64,000 bases of DNA, taken from contig JANFAH010000073.1 of NCBI GenBank assembly GCA_024663395.1, forward strand, positions 124,001 to 188,000, given 5' to 3'. A program made the position numbers and the translations under genes. Source of the DNA: Pisolithus tinctorius. Lineage: Eukaryota > Basidiomycota > Agaricomycetes > Boletales > Pisolithaceae. A model generated the notes under the pieces. That model was not told where the DNA came from. It saw nothing but the letters and a program-made list of their open reading frames with translations, and ran no database searches. Numbering within the stretch: the stretch's first letter is position 1; each line of letters opens with the position of its first letter. Below are positions 46,358-58,565 of this stretch, piece by piece.

Positions 46358-49300
46358 ATGTCTCACCACAGACTTTTATGTTACCCTCCCCGACGGAGTG
46401 TCCTGGACTACCCGGACTCTCCTTACCGGATACCCCTTCCGCTCGGACAGGCCCCCCACGGTCATTTCGTATCATTTACCCCAGCTTATTCCCCCGCCAT
46501 GTCGCAGATGATGATTCCACGTTATGACGATCCAGACAGCGCAGATATCTATGAAAGTGATGGTGCTAGGATTCCCTCCCGTCTGATCCGCACCGATTTG
46601 CGTCATTCCGCGATCCTCTGGAATTACATAACTCCGATTCCGAAGAAAGGGTACGCGGAAGAAACGGTGTCAACCGGGACAAGAGAAAACTATGAGCGAT
46701 AGTTGGACGCCGTTCCGACGGCTGCAAGAGCCTTCCGCGAAGAGTAAAGGGAAGGAGAAAGAGAACCCCCTATCGATGAACGAGCCCCTTTACAGCAGGA
46801 CGATGGTCGGGTAAAGCAGGCGCATGATCAACAGCATACAGTAACGGGCAAGGAGGATATCGCTTCAGAAAAGCTTGAAGGACCCGAACCCTTGCTCCCG
46901 AGTGTGGAAAGAAGCAGAGCTCCGACAGGTGGGCAAAGGTGCGGTTACTCATGGCAGCAATGGTACATCATACTCCGTCCTCTCCTGAACCGACACATTC
47001 TGTGGTTTCTCCGGAGGTAAACGTCACGGATGAATTGATTACAGGCTGTCTCTCTGCTATTATGCTCAAGTTGTGGATGGAGCGCGACGAGAAGGGTCAC
47101 CGTCGCATTCCAGTCCTTCCATCGTGTTCGTCTTCGTATCAGTGACAGTTTACGTCCACTACACTCGCAGAAAGCAGTGTTCCGCATAGAGTGCGAATAC
47201 GCGGGCGGCATTCGATGGGTCATTTATCGACAACTCCGCGACTTTCTCTCCTTGCATACGCATTATATGTTATCGAACACTTTCAGCGGTAACAAGGATA
47301 CATTGCCGGAGTTTCCCCTAACCAGTTGTAGTAGCCTATATCCCTGGGTTACTCTTTGACAACTAACGTGCGGATATGTCAGGTTTCCGATATCGATATC
47401 TCAAGTTCCTCATGCATGAGAGCAACAGGAATGCGGTTAGCAGTGCCGACTTTGCCCGGTTACAGCGTGAAGCTTTGGAGAACTATCTACTCCGTCTCAT
47501 CCGCGCCGTGGTAAGTGATATTCGACACGTTGCTTGATCAGCCTTGATACATTGATGCAAGATGTGGCATCCGTCTGCCAATAGTTGGCAGGTTTCTTGG
47601 AGATAGTGCCCTGTTCATGGCACTGTCTCCGTTTGGGGCTTGCAATACAAAGGCGGCTTCCTGCGCATCGGTATAGGGAAATGGAGTAAACATAGGCGCA
47701 AGTCATTAGCCGAAAGGCGCGAAAGAATGCGCTGGTGTGCTGTCCGAGAGAGTATATAGTCATAGTCGAGGACCCTGGGGAGGTACGCGTGTTCAATTTT
47801 TTGAAATCTTCTCTGATATCCCTTGCTAGACGGTAGTTTGGGACGTCTTCCTTAGACACTGACTTACGCATCATTCAACCTGTGCGTTACTACCGAAAGG
47901 GCTTCATCTTCTCCGGCATGAATCATCAGATGAAATACCCATGGAAACCATACCGCCCGGGAGGTTGTCCGCACTGTTCCGGAACATGAGGCAAATGTTC
48001 TTCTTTCATGGAATCCTGCAAGAGCCGGTTATCACGCATATTTTGTTTTGGACATCACCCTCCTCCCAACTTGGCTGCCGAAATTGTGGAAAAGCGCAGC
48101 TCCAATAGGCATCGGACGGGTGGTATGATGCCGGACTGTCATCGGCTCTGTGTTTCTCCATCTATGCGATCGCCGATCGTCGACCCCTCCACGAATCGGG
48201 ACCCTCTCAGCACAGAGCGGAGGACAGGGACGCGCAGCCACGATCAAGGAGAAGGGGCAGGGAGAAACGGCCACAAGACGTATCTAAGCATACATTTTAC
48301 GTCCAAAATTCGCAGATGAAATTGAAATTGACTGCGCGTAATGAAGTGAGTGAATTGCGCTCTAATGTTATATGAACTAGACTGATGCACGTGTTTGAGG
48401 ACAGCGTCAGATGTTGCAATGGATCACGGCGCTGCAGAAAGCTTCCAGGTATTCCCCTTGGGTGGCAAAGAATAGGTTTGATAGTTTCGCCCCTGTACGG
48501 ACGAACGTGGCTGCGCAGTGGCTCGTTGATGGGGTGAGTTACTTATGTCCTGTGGTTCGTTTAGGGAACTTACCTTAACTTCATGCGTTAAGCGCGACTA
48601 CATGTGGAATCTTTCTAGGGCCCTTATGATGGCAAGAGAGACGATTTACATCCATGATTGGTGGCTTTCGCCGGGTACGTGAGGTAATGTGTAAATGTGG
48701 CTACTTTCTGATATGCCGAAGAGCTCGAGCTACGTCGTCCGAACAAACTGAAGTACCGTCTGGACAACATTCTGGAGCGAAAGGCAAAGGAAGGTGTCAA
48801 AATCTTTATCATCATATAGTAGGTATCGTACATCTGGCGGTCATCTTAGGCATTCAACGAATCAGCCAGGAAGTATCGAGCAGAACCACTCCAACAGACA
48901 GCAAGTCCGTGGCTCAACTGCCTCTATGATTTAACGCTGACCTGCCTGTTTAGTTATACGAAGCAAAAACTAACTTCACTTCATCATAATATTATGATTC
49001 AGCGTTCACCATCTCACTTTCAAACTGGAACGTTCTATTGGGCTCATGTGAGTCGATCGGTATCTGTCTGATGTGCTCCTGGCAAATAACTGCTCATCTA
49101 GCATGAGAAGCTTTGTGTGATTGACCAAACTATCGCATTTGTAGGTGGTATCGATCTTTGCTTTGGGAGGTACGTAGCGTGCAGTTAGTAATAAGATATT
49201 CCTCAAGTGACATCCCGCCAGGTGGGATACCCCTCAGCACGCCCTTGTAGACGATGCTGGGTTGAACCCAAACAAAGTTGAAATTTGGCCTGGTAAGTCT

Positions 49301-52134
49301 ACCTCCGTGTTTGTTGGTTCGACACTGACGAAATTAAACGCGTAGGCAAGGACTACAGCAATCCGCGAGTCATTGACTTTCACACATTGAATAAACCCGA
49401 TGAAAATATGTACGATCGGTCGAAGGTTCCCCGAATGCCATGGCACGATGTTGGAATGCAGATTGTTGGGCAACCAGCACGAGATCTTGCTAGGCATTTC
49501 GTGCAAAGGTATATATATCTTCATGGACGTAAAGGGTGCTCTAAGCTGACCATCGACAGGTGGAACTATCTGCTTAGGATCAAAGTATTATTCATCATCC
49601 TACTGCGACTGCATATCTCTGACTCGAGTTGCAGAACCACTCGAAGCCGATGCCATTCCTCCTGCCTCCTCCTGAATTCAAGCAGACCGAACTTGCTGCG
49701 CTGGGTTTGACCGGGACCTGTGAAATGCAGATCTGCCGTTCTGCTGGGCCATGGTCACTTGGCACACCAGATCGGGTCGAGCATTCTATTCAAAATGCAT
49801 ACGTGCACGGTGTGTGCTGATTTCTTTTTGAAACGACTTGTTTCCTCAAACACTACAGCTATCTCAAACTCCGAGCATTTTGTATACATAGAAAACCAGT
49901 TCTTCATCACATCGTGAGTTTCCTGCCTCTCGTTATCTGCGTGGAAATATACTGACATCTATCGGGGGGAAGCACCGTTGTCAACGACGTTAAGATTGAG
50001 AAGTATTGGGGATGCACTCGTAGAACGAATCGTTCGCGCCCACCGGGAGCGCACTCTTGGAGGTGCTGCATCATTATTCCTTTGTTCCCTGGATTCCCGT
50101 TTCCCATCGAGCATGGTGACGCAAGCGCGGTAGGCTTCTAACCGTGTACAAAACGGTGCATCACTTACGAGCCGCTGGTAGGTTCGGATATTGTCGAGTG
50201 TCAAAATAGATCCCTTTTCCGTGGACCTAACTCCATATATGCCCGCCTCCGTAAGGAGAATATCAATGTAAGCGCTGTGTTTCTGCACGACGGCAGCGCT
50301 GATGCTGGCTCGTAGCCCATTGACTATATCTCGTCTTTTCGTTGAGGAACTGGGGCAAGTTCGGAATAATGTTCTCACAACTGAGATCGTGGGTGACAAC
50401 TACTGTAAATGCGATCTGATACTGATCTATACGTAGGTTTATGTCCATGCGAAGGTATTGCTTAGTGTGCAACGCTTAACTTCTCTCTTTCTAATATGCC
50501 CGCAAGGTATGTATCGTGGACGACAGGCTAGCTATCATTGGGAGTGCGAACATTAATGAACGTTCCCAACGGGAGACCGGGATTCCGAGATAGCTGCTGT
50601 CATCCGCGACACTGATATGATCAATGGGTACGTTCATCTTTTCACCATCCATTTTTTTTTCGTGATTATAATTATCCCCAGCACGATGGCAGGACGCCCG
50701 TTCCAAGTTGGACGCTTCGCTCACTCGCTGCGCGTCCGCCTTATGCGGGAGCATGCCGGAGTTGACGTTGACGCTCTATCGAGGAGGAACATGCACCAAG
50801 TCAGCGTCAGCCACGTAAGCCTGAGGAGGCACAGGAGGCGTGTGACCCTCATGAAAAAGTAACGAGGGCAAAACAAACAGAAACATGTCATGAAGAACCT
50901 TCACGGAATATGCTGGGAGATGTGACGGAGGAATTAAAGCAGGGTTCGTTGTGGCATCCCCCTGTATAAGCAAGTGTAAAACTGACGCATCTTGAAGGGA
51001 TGGCAGCTGCGGGAGGTATGGCAGAGCACATGGTTTTACCGGAGGCCCAAGCACTTTGCCGAGGCTGCGAAGCCAGAGGCGTTGCGAGAGGAACGCACGA
51101 CTTTCACTCCTGAAGGAGAGCAGGTACCAGGCTTTGCTAGTGCGGTGGTACCGACGCTAGAGGAACAGACCATTAGCGAGGGTCGGCCTCCATCCGCCCA
51201 GGCGGAGTCTTCGCCTCTCGGAGAGAATTTGGTGAAACGTGACCAACTTGAGATGGGTGGTGATGAACCGCCTGAGGCACACACCTCAGATGACCAGGCC
51301 TACGCGGCGCCAACAAACGCCTCGAAGAGTGCTCTTACGGACGATGCGGTGCCACGTACGCACTCAGGGACTGAAGGTGCCAGTGAAGAGGAGCAGCATG
51401 CCCCCGTGGCCGATCGAACTTGCAAAAGCATCTTACAGGAACACTGGGGAATAAAACGTGGACTTTGCCTACACCTGCTCCTCATATTGCTCCTGATTAC
51501 TTTGAGGATCCGATCTGTGATAAGTTCTGGAAGAACGTGTGGGTTGCGTGCGCTGTACATAATGTGAGATCAATCCAAATCGCGTCATTGCGGTGCGCTG
51601 ACAGAGTCATCAGACGGAGATTTATCGCAAAGTATTCCATGCGGTACCGGACGACACAATATCCACGTGGAAGCAGTACACGGAGTTCGTTGCACACCAC
51701 GAACGTTTCTGGAAGCCCGTGAGAGCCTACTCCTTTTTCTTTGGTCAGTCAGCTAGAACTGAATCAATACTGTGGTAGCGCAAGGACAGTCCATCTGTTG
51801 GGCCCGCCTCACGGCGCACTCTGGACAAGGGAAGATCGATCGACTTCTGACAATGTCCAGGGGGCCAAAGAAGGTGCGCAAGGAAGGGAAGGGGACTCCA
51901 GCGATAGAGAGCTTCCGAAAGTAAAGCCCCAACGCCATGGTGTGGAACCCTTTGACAGAGCGGAGTTGGAGGCGATGGAGAATTTACTGAGGGACGCGTG
52001 GACACCTAGGTAAGCCCGGTGCAGGCTAACGCCGCCTTGGAGTTGGAGTTCATTACCCGACAGTGATCTATCCGTCGCGATTTTTGGAGAGTGAAGACGA
52101 AGCAAATAATTTCATTTTTAATGCTGACAGGTAG
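46358..52134 (+). CDS. phospholipase D with PX and PH regions (Spo14/PLD1-like)
   Basis: It hydrolyses phosphatidylcholine to phosphatidic acid at membranes. The start MSHHRLLCYPPRRSVLDY leads into a disordered N terminus. The PX region (about 47,115-47,340) has RVRLRISDSLRPL, IECEYAGGIRWVIYRQLRDF and LQREALENYLLRLIR. A PH-like segment and the linker QMLQWITALQKAS follow. The first HKD motif spans an intron: WAH|HEKLCVIDQTIAFVGGIDL (His codons about 49,044 and 49,104). Next come WPGKDYSNPR, PRMPWHDVGMQIVG and YIENQFFITS. The second HKD also spans an intron: VYVHAK|VCIVDDRLAIIGSANINE (HxK at 50,446-50,454, D about 50,520). After a low-complexity insert (about 51,060-51,420) the C terminus reads VIYPSRFLESEDEANNF and IFNADR. 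Some frame changes (46,790 and 47,115) are unresolved. Confidence 0.85.
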
Positions 52135-52714
52135 GATGATCTTTTGAGTGCGGCTGAGCAGATTGCTGACCAGATGTCAGGCTGTTACCTCTTCCGATCT
52201 ACGATTAAGAATATAAGCCCTACCGTACGACGACGGAACGAGCATAATGACATGGACTACGAATCAACATGTGTATATTATCACGAGCATTTCTATACTG
52301 ATGGCAAATACCGTTTACTTGATTCCTTTGTGCACGGAGATCAGACCATTAAGAGCGTGTTCATGGAACGTAGTAGCGATGGTTCCACAGGTAATAAGCA
52401 CTAAAGGATGATACTGTACTGTGGCATCAATGTAACAGCGAAATCGATAACGAGGTCGGTGCAGCTGCAAAGTTGTGCACAAGGACGCATAAATAATGAA
52501 TGAAGACATCGCTGGGTGGTGTCGCCTGCGTCCAAGCCAGAGGGGACATCCTGGCACAGATAGCTGCACCCAGAGAAGTTTGGCGGCGGAGAATGGGCCG
52601 GAACGAGGATGAAAATTGAGACTTGCAAGCCCAGACCAAGTGACTTGACCCGCGCCCTCCCCACTCGATGATAACCTTTGCTGTGACTTGGTACCCGTCC
52701 TGTGGCCTGGTTTT
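52135..52714. other. intergenic stretch with an unrecognised short frame
   Basis: A plus-strand frame (52,144-52,404) has no start context or domain I recognise. It is most likely the phospholipase 3' UTR and the 3' region of a possible minus-strand gene. Confidence 0.35.
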
Positions 52715-53000
52715 CTAGTAGTGAATTGTTTCTTCTAAGCGGGCCTCGTCCTCGAGATGTTTCTTAATATCTTCCGTCTTTGGCTCGGCGATTCTGGCTC
52801 TGCACTTGAGCGATATTCTCATGTCGGTGTAAGAACACGGGCCAGCAACAGTAACTTTGTCCCGTGCGAAGTCAAGCAGGGTTCGCCAGTGTATTGGAAG
52901 ATGCACTGCCTATCCACCGGCACATCCTGCTCGAACCAGCGTTGCCGCACTAGCTCGGCTCCAAGTGAGCTGCTCGAGTCGACAATGAGCAGTGTAGACT
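52715..53000 (-). CDS. possible small gene divergent from PEX1
   Basis: On the minus strand a coding-like frame IVDSSSSLGAELVRQRWFEQ leads to CIFQYTGEPC. It is followed in another frame by MRISLKCRARIAEPKTED and IKKHLEDEARLEETIHY, ending at 52,715. The charged, helical C terminus and the sensible upstream frame suggest a real small protein with one intron or frame break. No family is recognised. It would share a promoter region with PEX1. Confidence is low. Confidence 0.3.
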
Positions 53001-53071
53001 GTCGGTGTAGCGACTACCAAATGTAGCCCCAATAGCCGGTGTAGGTCACGTGCCCCCATACCAATCTCTTC

Positions 53072-56000
53072 AATGCCCCGACGAGCGCGAGTAGAGTACG
53101 CGTCGGTGAAATCATCGTTGGTACATTTGCCGATCTCCCTGTATGGCCCACTCGTCGAGAGATCCGTAGTAGGTCAGTTCCGTCGACCACGCAGACGCGG
53201 CTGATACGCTCCCCGGACAGCGACCACAGAGTCTTGCCGTCCACCTGAAGGGCGATCAAGGCGAGGCATATGTCGGATGGACGGGAATGCCATCTGCGTC
53301 GTCCCTCGCCCACTTCAATTCCACTGACAGTGCACTCGAGACAGTCGAGATAGATCCGCAATTCGCAACCAGCCTTGGTTTCAACCAGGGCGATGTCGTA
53401 CGTCCCCAATACATCCCCGCTCCCACTCGCTAATGCCATCTTCTTTGTCAGGTCGAGATTGGTTATTACACGACTTACCATACGCTTCGTCCGTTTCAAC
53501 CGAACCGATCACACCAGACGACTGGGACATCGTCGTATGTACCCTCACCCCGTCCATACCAATCGTATCTTGAGTGCCTTTCAGGAGATACATGCTTCTC
53601 ACGTCGAGTCTACCCTACTATCTCAAGTGAGAGTGGCAAAAGTAGGTCAGGAAATCGATGTATGGGTGCTGGGTCGAACCAGGGTTCGACTCAAAGTCGG
53701 TACGTCCACCCCGTTTGTCAAGGGGGGCCTTCTCACTGAAACCCCCAGTCTCTGTCCAACCTTCCACTAAGAGTGACGCTGCACTACTCACGACAAACAC
53801 GGAAGTGAGCATAGCGCCCAAAACCCATCAGCGCGGAAAGGCAGTCGCGCGCCAGGTACCTACGCAAGACGAATCGAAGCAACCAAAACTACCAGAGACG
53901 GTTCTACGTATATTACCGTCGCGTTTACTCGAGGATATTTCGCCTCCGGACCAGGAATACACTGAGACCGCACCGCTGGCTTACATCCATCCGTTCACTT
54001 TTTCCATCCTAGCCGGCACAAAATGGCCTTCCGAGGATCAACATGAAAACGAGTTCGTGAAACTTTCTTATCGCTACATGCCCCCACCATCAAATCCTCT
54101 CGATGCGCCGCAAGACGGCGCTAATGCGGAGTTACCGGAAAGATCGGCAGACGACATGCTCGACAACAAGCCAGTAGTATTTCCAGAGGATCAATTCTTG
54201 TTCGTCGGTTGCTCACGCAAAGTGCTGGAGAGCCATGCGTTCTTCCCAAACGGACTGCAAGGAATAGGTGACTGGCACTGGATCCAGTGAGTGAGCCCTT
54301 CGGCAATATAAATGAAGCTAACCCTCGAAAAGCGTGAGGGCCACTGGGGAGCAAAAATCGACCTCTGATCTCTTCAAAAAACCGAACAACCGAAAGAGAA
54401 AACGACACCGTGAGTTGTACTTCATGTAGCCGGCCCCTTTCCATCGACTTCATCAGACCCTCGAGGACCGTGTTGTGCGGAGTAGAACAAATTATCAAGG
54501 AAGCCGCCAATCAATTGCTTGCCAACTTTATCATACACTCCCAGGACAAGGTTGTATACGGGTGTAAGTCAACTCGATAGTCGAGGTCGATGTGACTCAC
54601 CCAGAACAGTATCCTCGATCCTGGTGACCGGTAGACCCGGCGTAGGCAGGACTTCGCTCGCTCGCGAGATCGCCAGACGTCTCGAAGAAGACACTCGTAC
54701 TTATGCATGTCAGCAGTTTTCCTCGGTCTTTTTCTGCGCGGCGTGCTGAATGCAGACCAAGATATTCATTACATCGACTTCAAGGAATACAGTCAGAAGC
54801 ACACCAAAATATTCAAAAAATTGTTTCGTCACTTATATGAGATCGCAGCATGGCACCGCCCTACGGTTCTCATTTTTGACAACCTGGATAAAATTCTGAG
54901 TCCAGAAGTCGAAGTAGGTCATTCATTGTGACAGTCCAACCATCAGAAGTCCATCTCAATCCACTCTCTGTGCAGCACACGGACTCGTTCCGTTTCCGCA
55001 TCATCACAGAGTTATTCATAGCTCAATTCTCGGCCAACGCTCGCTCGATTCCAGTGAACTTTCGCGCCATGGTGATGATCGGAATTGCAGAATCGAAGAC
55101 GTCACTGCATCCATTGGTGCATACTTTACACATCTTTCAAGAAATCTATCACATCCAGCCTCCATCAAAGAATGCACGCAAAGAGGTTCGTGTGTTCGAT
55201 AAGTTTCACCAGCTTCCTCGCATCACTTGTTTGTCTTTATATCTCTCTTTCTAGATCCTGGAGAACTTAGTCAAAGCATGGACTGCTGACTCACCGGCGC
55301 AAGCGCTCGACCCAGATGACCCACCAAATTACACCATGATCGCGGTCCACACTGAAGGCTATGCTCCGGTCGATTTCCAAACTTTGATGAAGCGGGCTGT
55401 ACAGAGCGCTGCAAGCAGGGCATTCAAGTTGCATGGACGCGATGCATCACAGGTGAGTGGTACGGCAGTGGTGTGAACTGAGAGTGTTGTTGATGTATCA
55501 TCCAGGTCACACTCTCGATGGAAGACTTTACGAAAGCCCAGGAGGGTTTCGTGCCGAATGCGCTGAAGGATGTGCCGCTTTCAAATCGGACGTCGAATGG
55601 GCGGATGTCGGGGGTGCGTTTTGCGTTTTAATCGCTATATGCGTGCGTTTTCTTGACGACACTTTTGCAGGGCTCAAACAAGCCAAACGTATTCTCCGCG
55701 AGACGATGGAATGGCCGACAAAGTACGCACCTTTGTTCAAACAGGCACCGCTACGCTTGCGGTCGGGAATTCTCCTGTACGGATATCCAGGTTGTGGGAA
55801 GACGATGCTCGCATCTGCTGTTTCCAAAGAGTGCGGACTTAATTTTATAAGTATCAAAGGTCCCGAGTTGTTAAATAAGTACATCGGTGCGAGCGAGAAG
55901 TCGGTAAGTCGGAGCGTTTGGGTGTTGGTACGCTCTCACGCGAGTTTACAGGTTCGGGATGTGTTCGATAGGGCATCTGCGGCAAAACCCTGCGTCCTAT

Positions 56001-57154
56001 TCTTTGATGAGTTCGACTCTATAGCTCCGAAACGGTAAGGCCATTATCCTTTCTTAACAGCGTGGAGGAGGTGATCGTTTGGTGCTTTTCAGTGGTCACG
56101 ATAGTACGGGTGTTACTGACCGCGTCGTCAACCAACTTTTGACGGAGATGGACGGAGTGGAGGGGTTAGAGGGAGTGTTTGTCCTAGCGGCAACAAGGTG
56201 AGAAGTTATCTTGCGTACATAAGAAGCAAACTTAATGGGCAATTAGCCGTCCGGATCTCATCGATGCCGCGCTGCTGCGACCTGGTCGCTTGGACAAGTC
56301 CGTGTTGTGCGACATGCCCGACGAAGAGGATCGCAAGGAGGTGAGTGTGGTTCTTTCTTGTCTTTCGTGACCTTAGTTGCTATCTATCTAACCATGACCC
56401 AGATTCTGGAGGCGGTCAGTCGTAAAATTACTCTCCACGCTTCGGTCAACCTTAGCGATATCGCCAAAGCGACAGAAGGGTTTTCAGGAGCGGATCTTCA
56501 GGCGCTCGTGTATAATGCCCATCTTCGAGTTGTGCATGCTGCTATCGACGCGTCGCCGACCCTGAGAAGGTCTGCTCGGGGTACCGATGTGGATGCGGAG
56601 GCAAAACGTGTTGAGTATGTGAGCTTGGGTGGATCTGGCGAGCAGAAGACGCTGTCACGAGCGGACGAGTCTCAGACGCAGAAAAGGGTGAGTTTGACAG
56701 ATGATTTAGACTCGAGTCTAGTTGCTGACGTGGATGAAATTGTTCGCAGCTTCAACAAATTGTGGAGAACAAAACCAGAGGAGGGCCGCTTGTGGTCAAG
56801 GACAAGGGAAAAGGTACTGTTGAAGCCAAAAAGGTCGGTCAGGCTCTCTCATCGTAGATCTGTCGCCACGATCATCTTGCTCATGCGATTTCCGAAAAAT
56901 AACACACAGTACGAAATCACTCAGGAGGACTTTTTGGAGGTGCTTAAGACGGCTCGTCCGTCGGTTCCTCGCCATGAGATGGACAGATTCCGCCGCATGT
57001 GAGTATAATATTTTTTTCCCTTTTTTCGGTTGATTGCGAGGTAATCGTATAATGACGGGGACAATCCAGATATGAGACCTTTGTGTCTAGTCGCAGTCGG
57101 AAGTTGAACAAAAAGGTGCTCCCGTCACCTGCTGGTAATACTCCTGGAGGGTAG
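53072..57154 (+). CDS. PEX1: peroxin-1, AAA ATPase of peroxisome biogenesis
   Basis: With PEX6 it extracts ubiquitinated PEX5 receptor from the peroxisomal membrane. The N-terminal PEX1 domain begins at 53,072 ([28 protein letters not shown]) and continues [16 protein letters not shown]. After splicing, [20 protein letters not shown] and [13 protein letters not shown] follow. The D1 ATPase has Walker [20 protein letters not shown] (about 54,615; Arg replaces the usual Lys) and Walker B-like [12 protein letters not shown]. The D2 ATPase has WADVGG, Walker [21 protein letters not shown] (about 55,777), the pore segment YIGASEKS and Walker [36 protein letters not shown] comes next. The PEX1-like tail ends [15 protein letters not shown]...GG at 57,154. 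Two single-T deletions (about 53,462 and 55,577) interrupt the frame as given; in such an essential gene they may be sequence errors. Confidence 0.92.
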
Positions 57155-57531
57155 TGGCGTTGGTACACGAGTAACGCTGGGGTGATTGACCGATGATGTA
57201 GCATAGCATTGATGTTTAACGCGGTGTTTTTAGTTATTCTCCTGAGTCTTGTGTGTACTAAGAAATTCAGAATTGCCGATGCGGGATTTTCGGTTTTCTG
57301 TTCTGGTAGACGCGTCATCTGAAAAGGATATCGATATGTATCTGCAATGGTCGAGCACGTCGTTCCTATAGGTGTGCGGTGACATGACATTTTCCGATGA
57401 GGGACCCTTGGCTGAGCACAGCCACGAGCTTAGCCACCGGCATTTACCGGAGATTGTGGTCTCGTTACAACCTCCATTCGGTCATCTGTGTGTTTACTTG
57501 AACTGACTTGCGCAAGTCAGAGTCAGAAACA

Positions 57532-58305
57532 ATGTCTCTCCTTCGTGTTTGCGGTACGACCCTCAAGAGGCCAGCAGCCGCTGCGTCACACGCTTGCGCT
57601 CGTAGCTTTGCCTCCGACACACCTGCCCAACCAGTCCAGGCTCGGGACCCCGCGGAGAAGGAAAGTCAACAAATATCGCAGCCGATTCATGGTGAAGTGT
57701 TCACAGCTGATGTCGTGAGTGGCGCGCCTGGTTAGTGCCTCTTCTATTTGAGCAAATTTTGGTGCATTGACCGTGGGCTTGTTAAGGCGAACTGCGTCAC
57801 CGCGCAGTGCGCATCTTCCAGCCTACGCGCAACACCATGCAGTCCGGTCCTGCAAAGTCGGAACGGTGGCGTATTGATTGGGACATCCTTCAGGGTGGCG
57901 GTCGCTGGGAAAACCCATTGATGGGCTACGCCAGTTCGTACGTCGGTTCATTGTGCTTCATACAACACAACCGGGGATGGATTAAATTGAATTGTCTATA
58001 GCGCGGATTATATGCAGGGGACACGCCTATCATTCGCAACCAAGGAAGCAGCTATTCATTTTGCGGAGAAGCAAGGTACGCCAATTGAACAATCTGATTG
58101 CTTCTCTTGTTGACAGCAATCTCCTTTACTCGATCGAAGGTTGGGATTACTACATGTACGTTCCCTGTGATTGCATATTGCACATGTTGAGTTGCTGAAC
58201 ATCGATCACAGTCAACCCTCGACCGTCAAGAGAGTTCCTCCCAAGAACTATGCAGAGAACTTCGTCTATAAACCACATAAGTTGCGGATAGTACGCACCA
58301 AGTAG
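57532..58305 (+). CDS. NADH:ubiquinone oxidoreductase 18 kDa subunit (NDUFS4 homologue)
   Basis: This is an accessory subunit of mitochondrial complex I, placed near the N module. Five exons splice in frame. The N terminus (MSLLRVCGTTLKRPAAAASH then ARSFASD) is a typical Arg/Ser/Ala-rich mitochondrial presequence. Family motifs are RAVRIFQPTRNTMQSG, WRIDWDILQGGGRWENPLMG, YASSADYMQGTRLSFATKEA and AIHFAEKQGWDYY. The end reads VPPKNYAENFVYKPHKLRI. Introns are at about 57,731-57,785, 57,949-58,000, 58,075-58,139 and 58,155-58,211. The stop is at 58,303-58,305. The gene is open throughout with no frame break. ATG 57,532 is the only sensible start. Confidence 0.95.
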
Positions 58306-58565
58306 AATGTTTTAGATACTTTCCGAGGTTCACCAGATGGTTGGTGACTCGGTTCGCTTTTTTATTGGTTCCCTTGGTTCGTTCGATGTGTTATGAACTG
58401 GTTTGTGTACCCGGTGTGTTCGGCGAATCAAAAGAGGGGAAATCGACGTCATGCGACTTCCATGCCACCACCATCCGCGAGCGGGTGATACTCCACCCTC
58501 GTTTTCTCTCCAACCTTCATTAGCAGTGATAATAGGCCTTGTAGTTCTGCGCTGTGCTTCGCAGG

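Noticed and set aside
46069..46527. Open frame of 152 codons as a separate gene before phospholipase D
   Set aside because: Its 3' part overlaps the phospholipase N-terminal exon in another frame and it lacks any recognisable content.
52185..52200. CTCTTCCGATCT, identical to 12 bases of a common sequencing adapter
   Set aside because: The preceding and following bases do not match the adapter; a 12-base match is plausible by chance. Noted only as a possible artefact.
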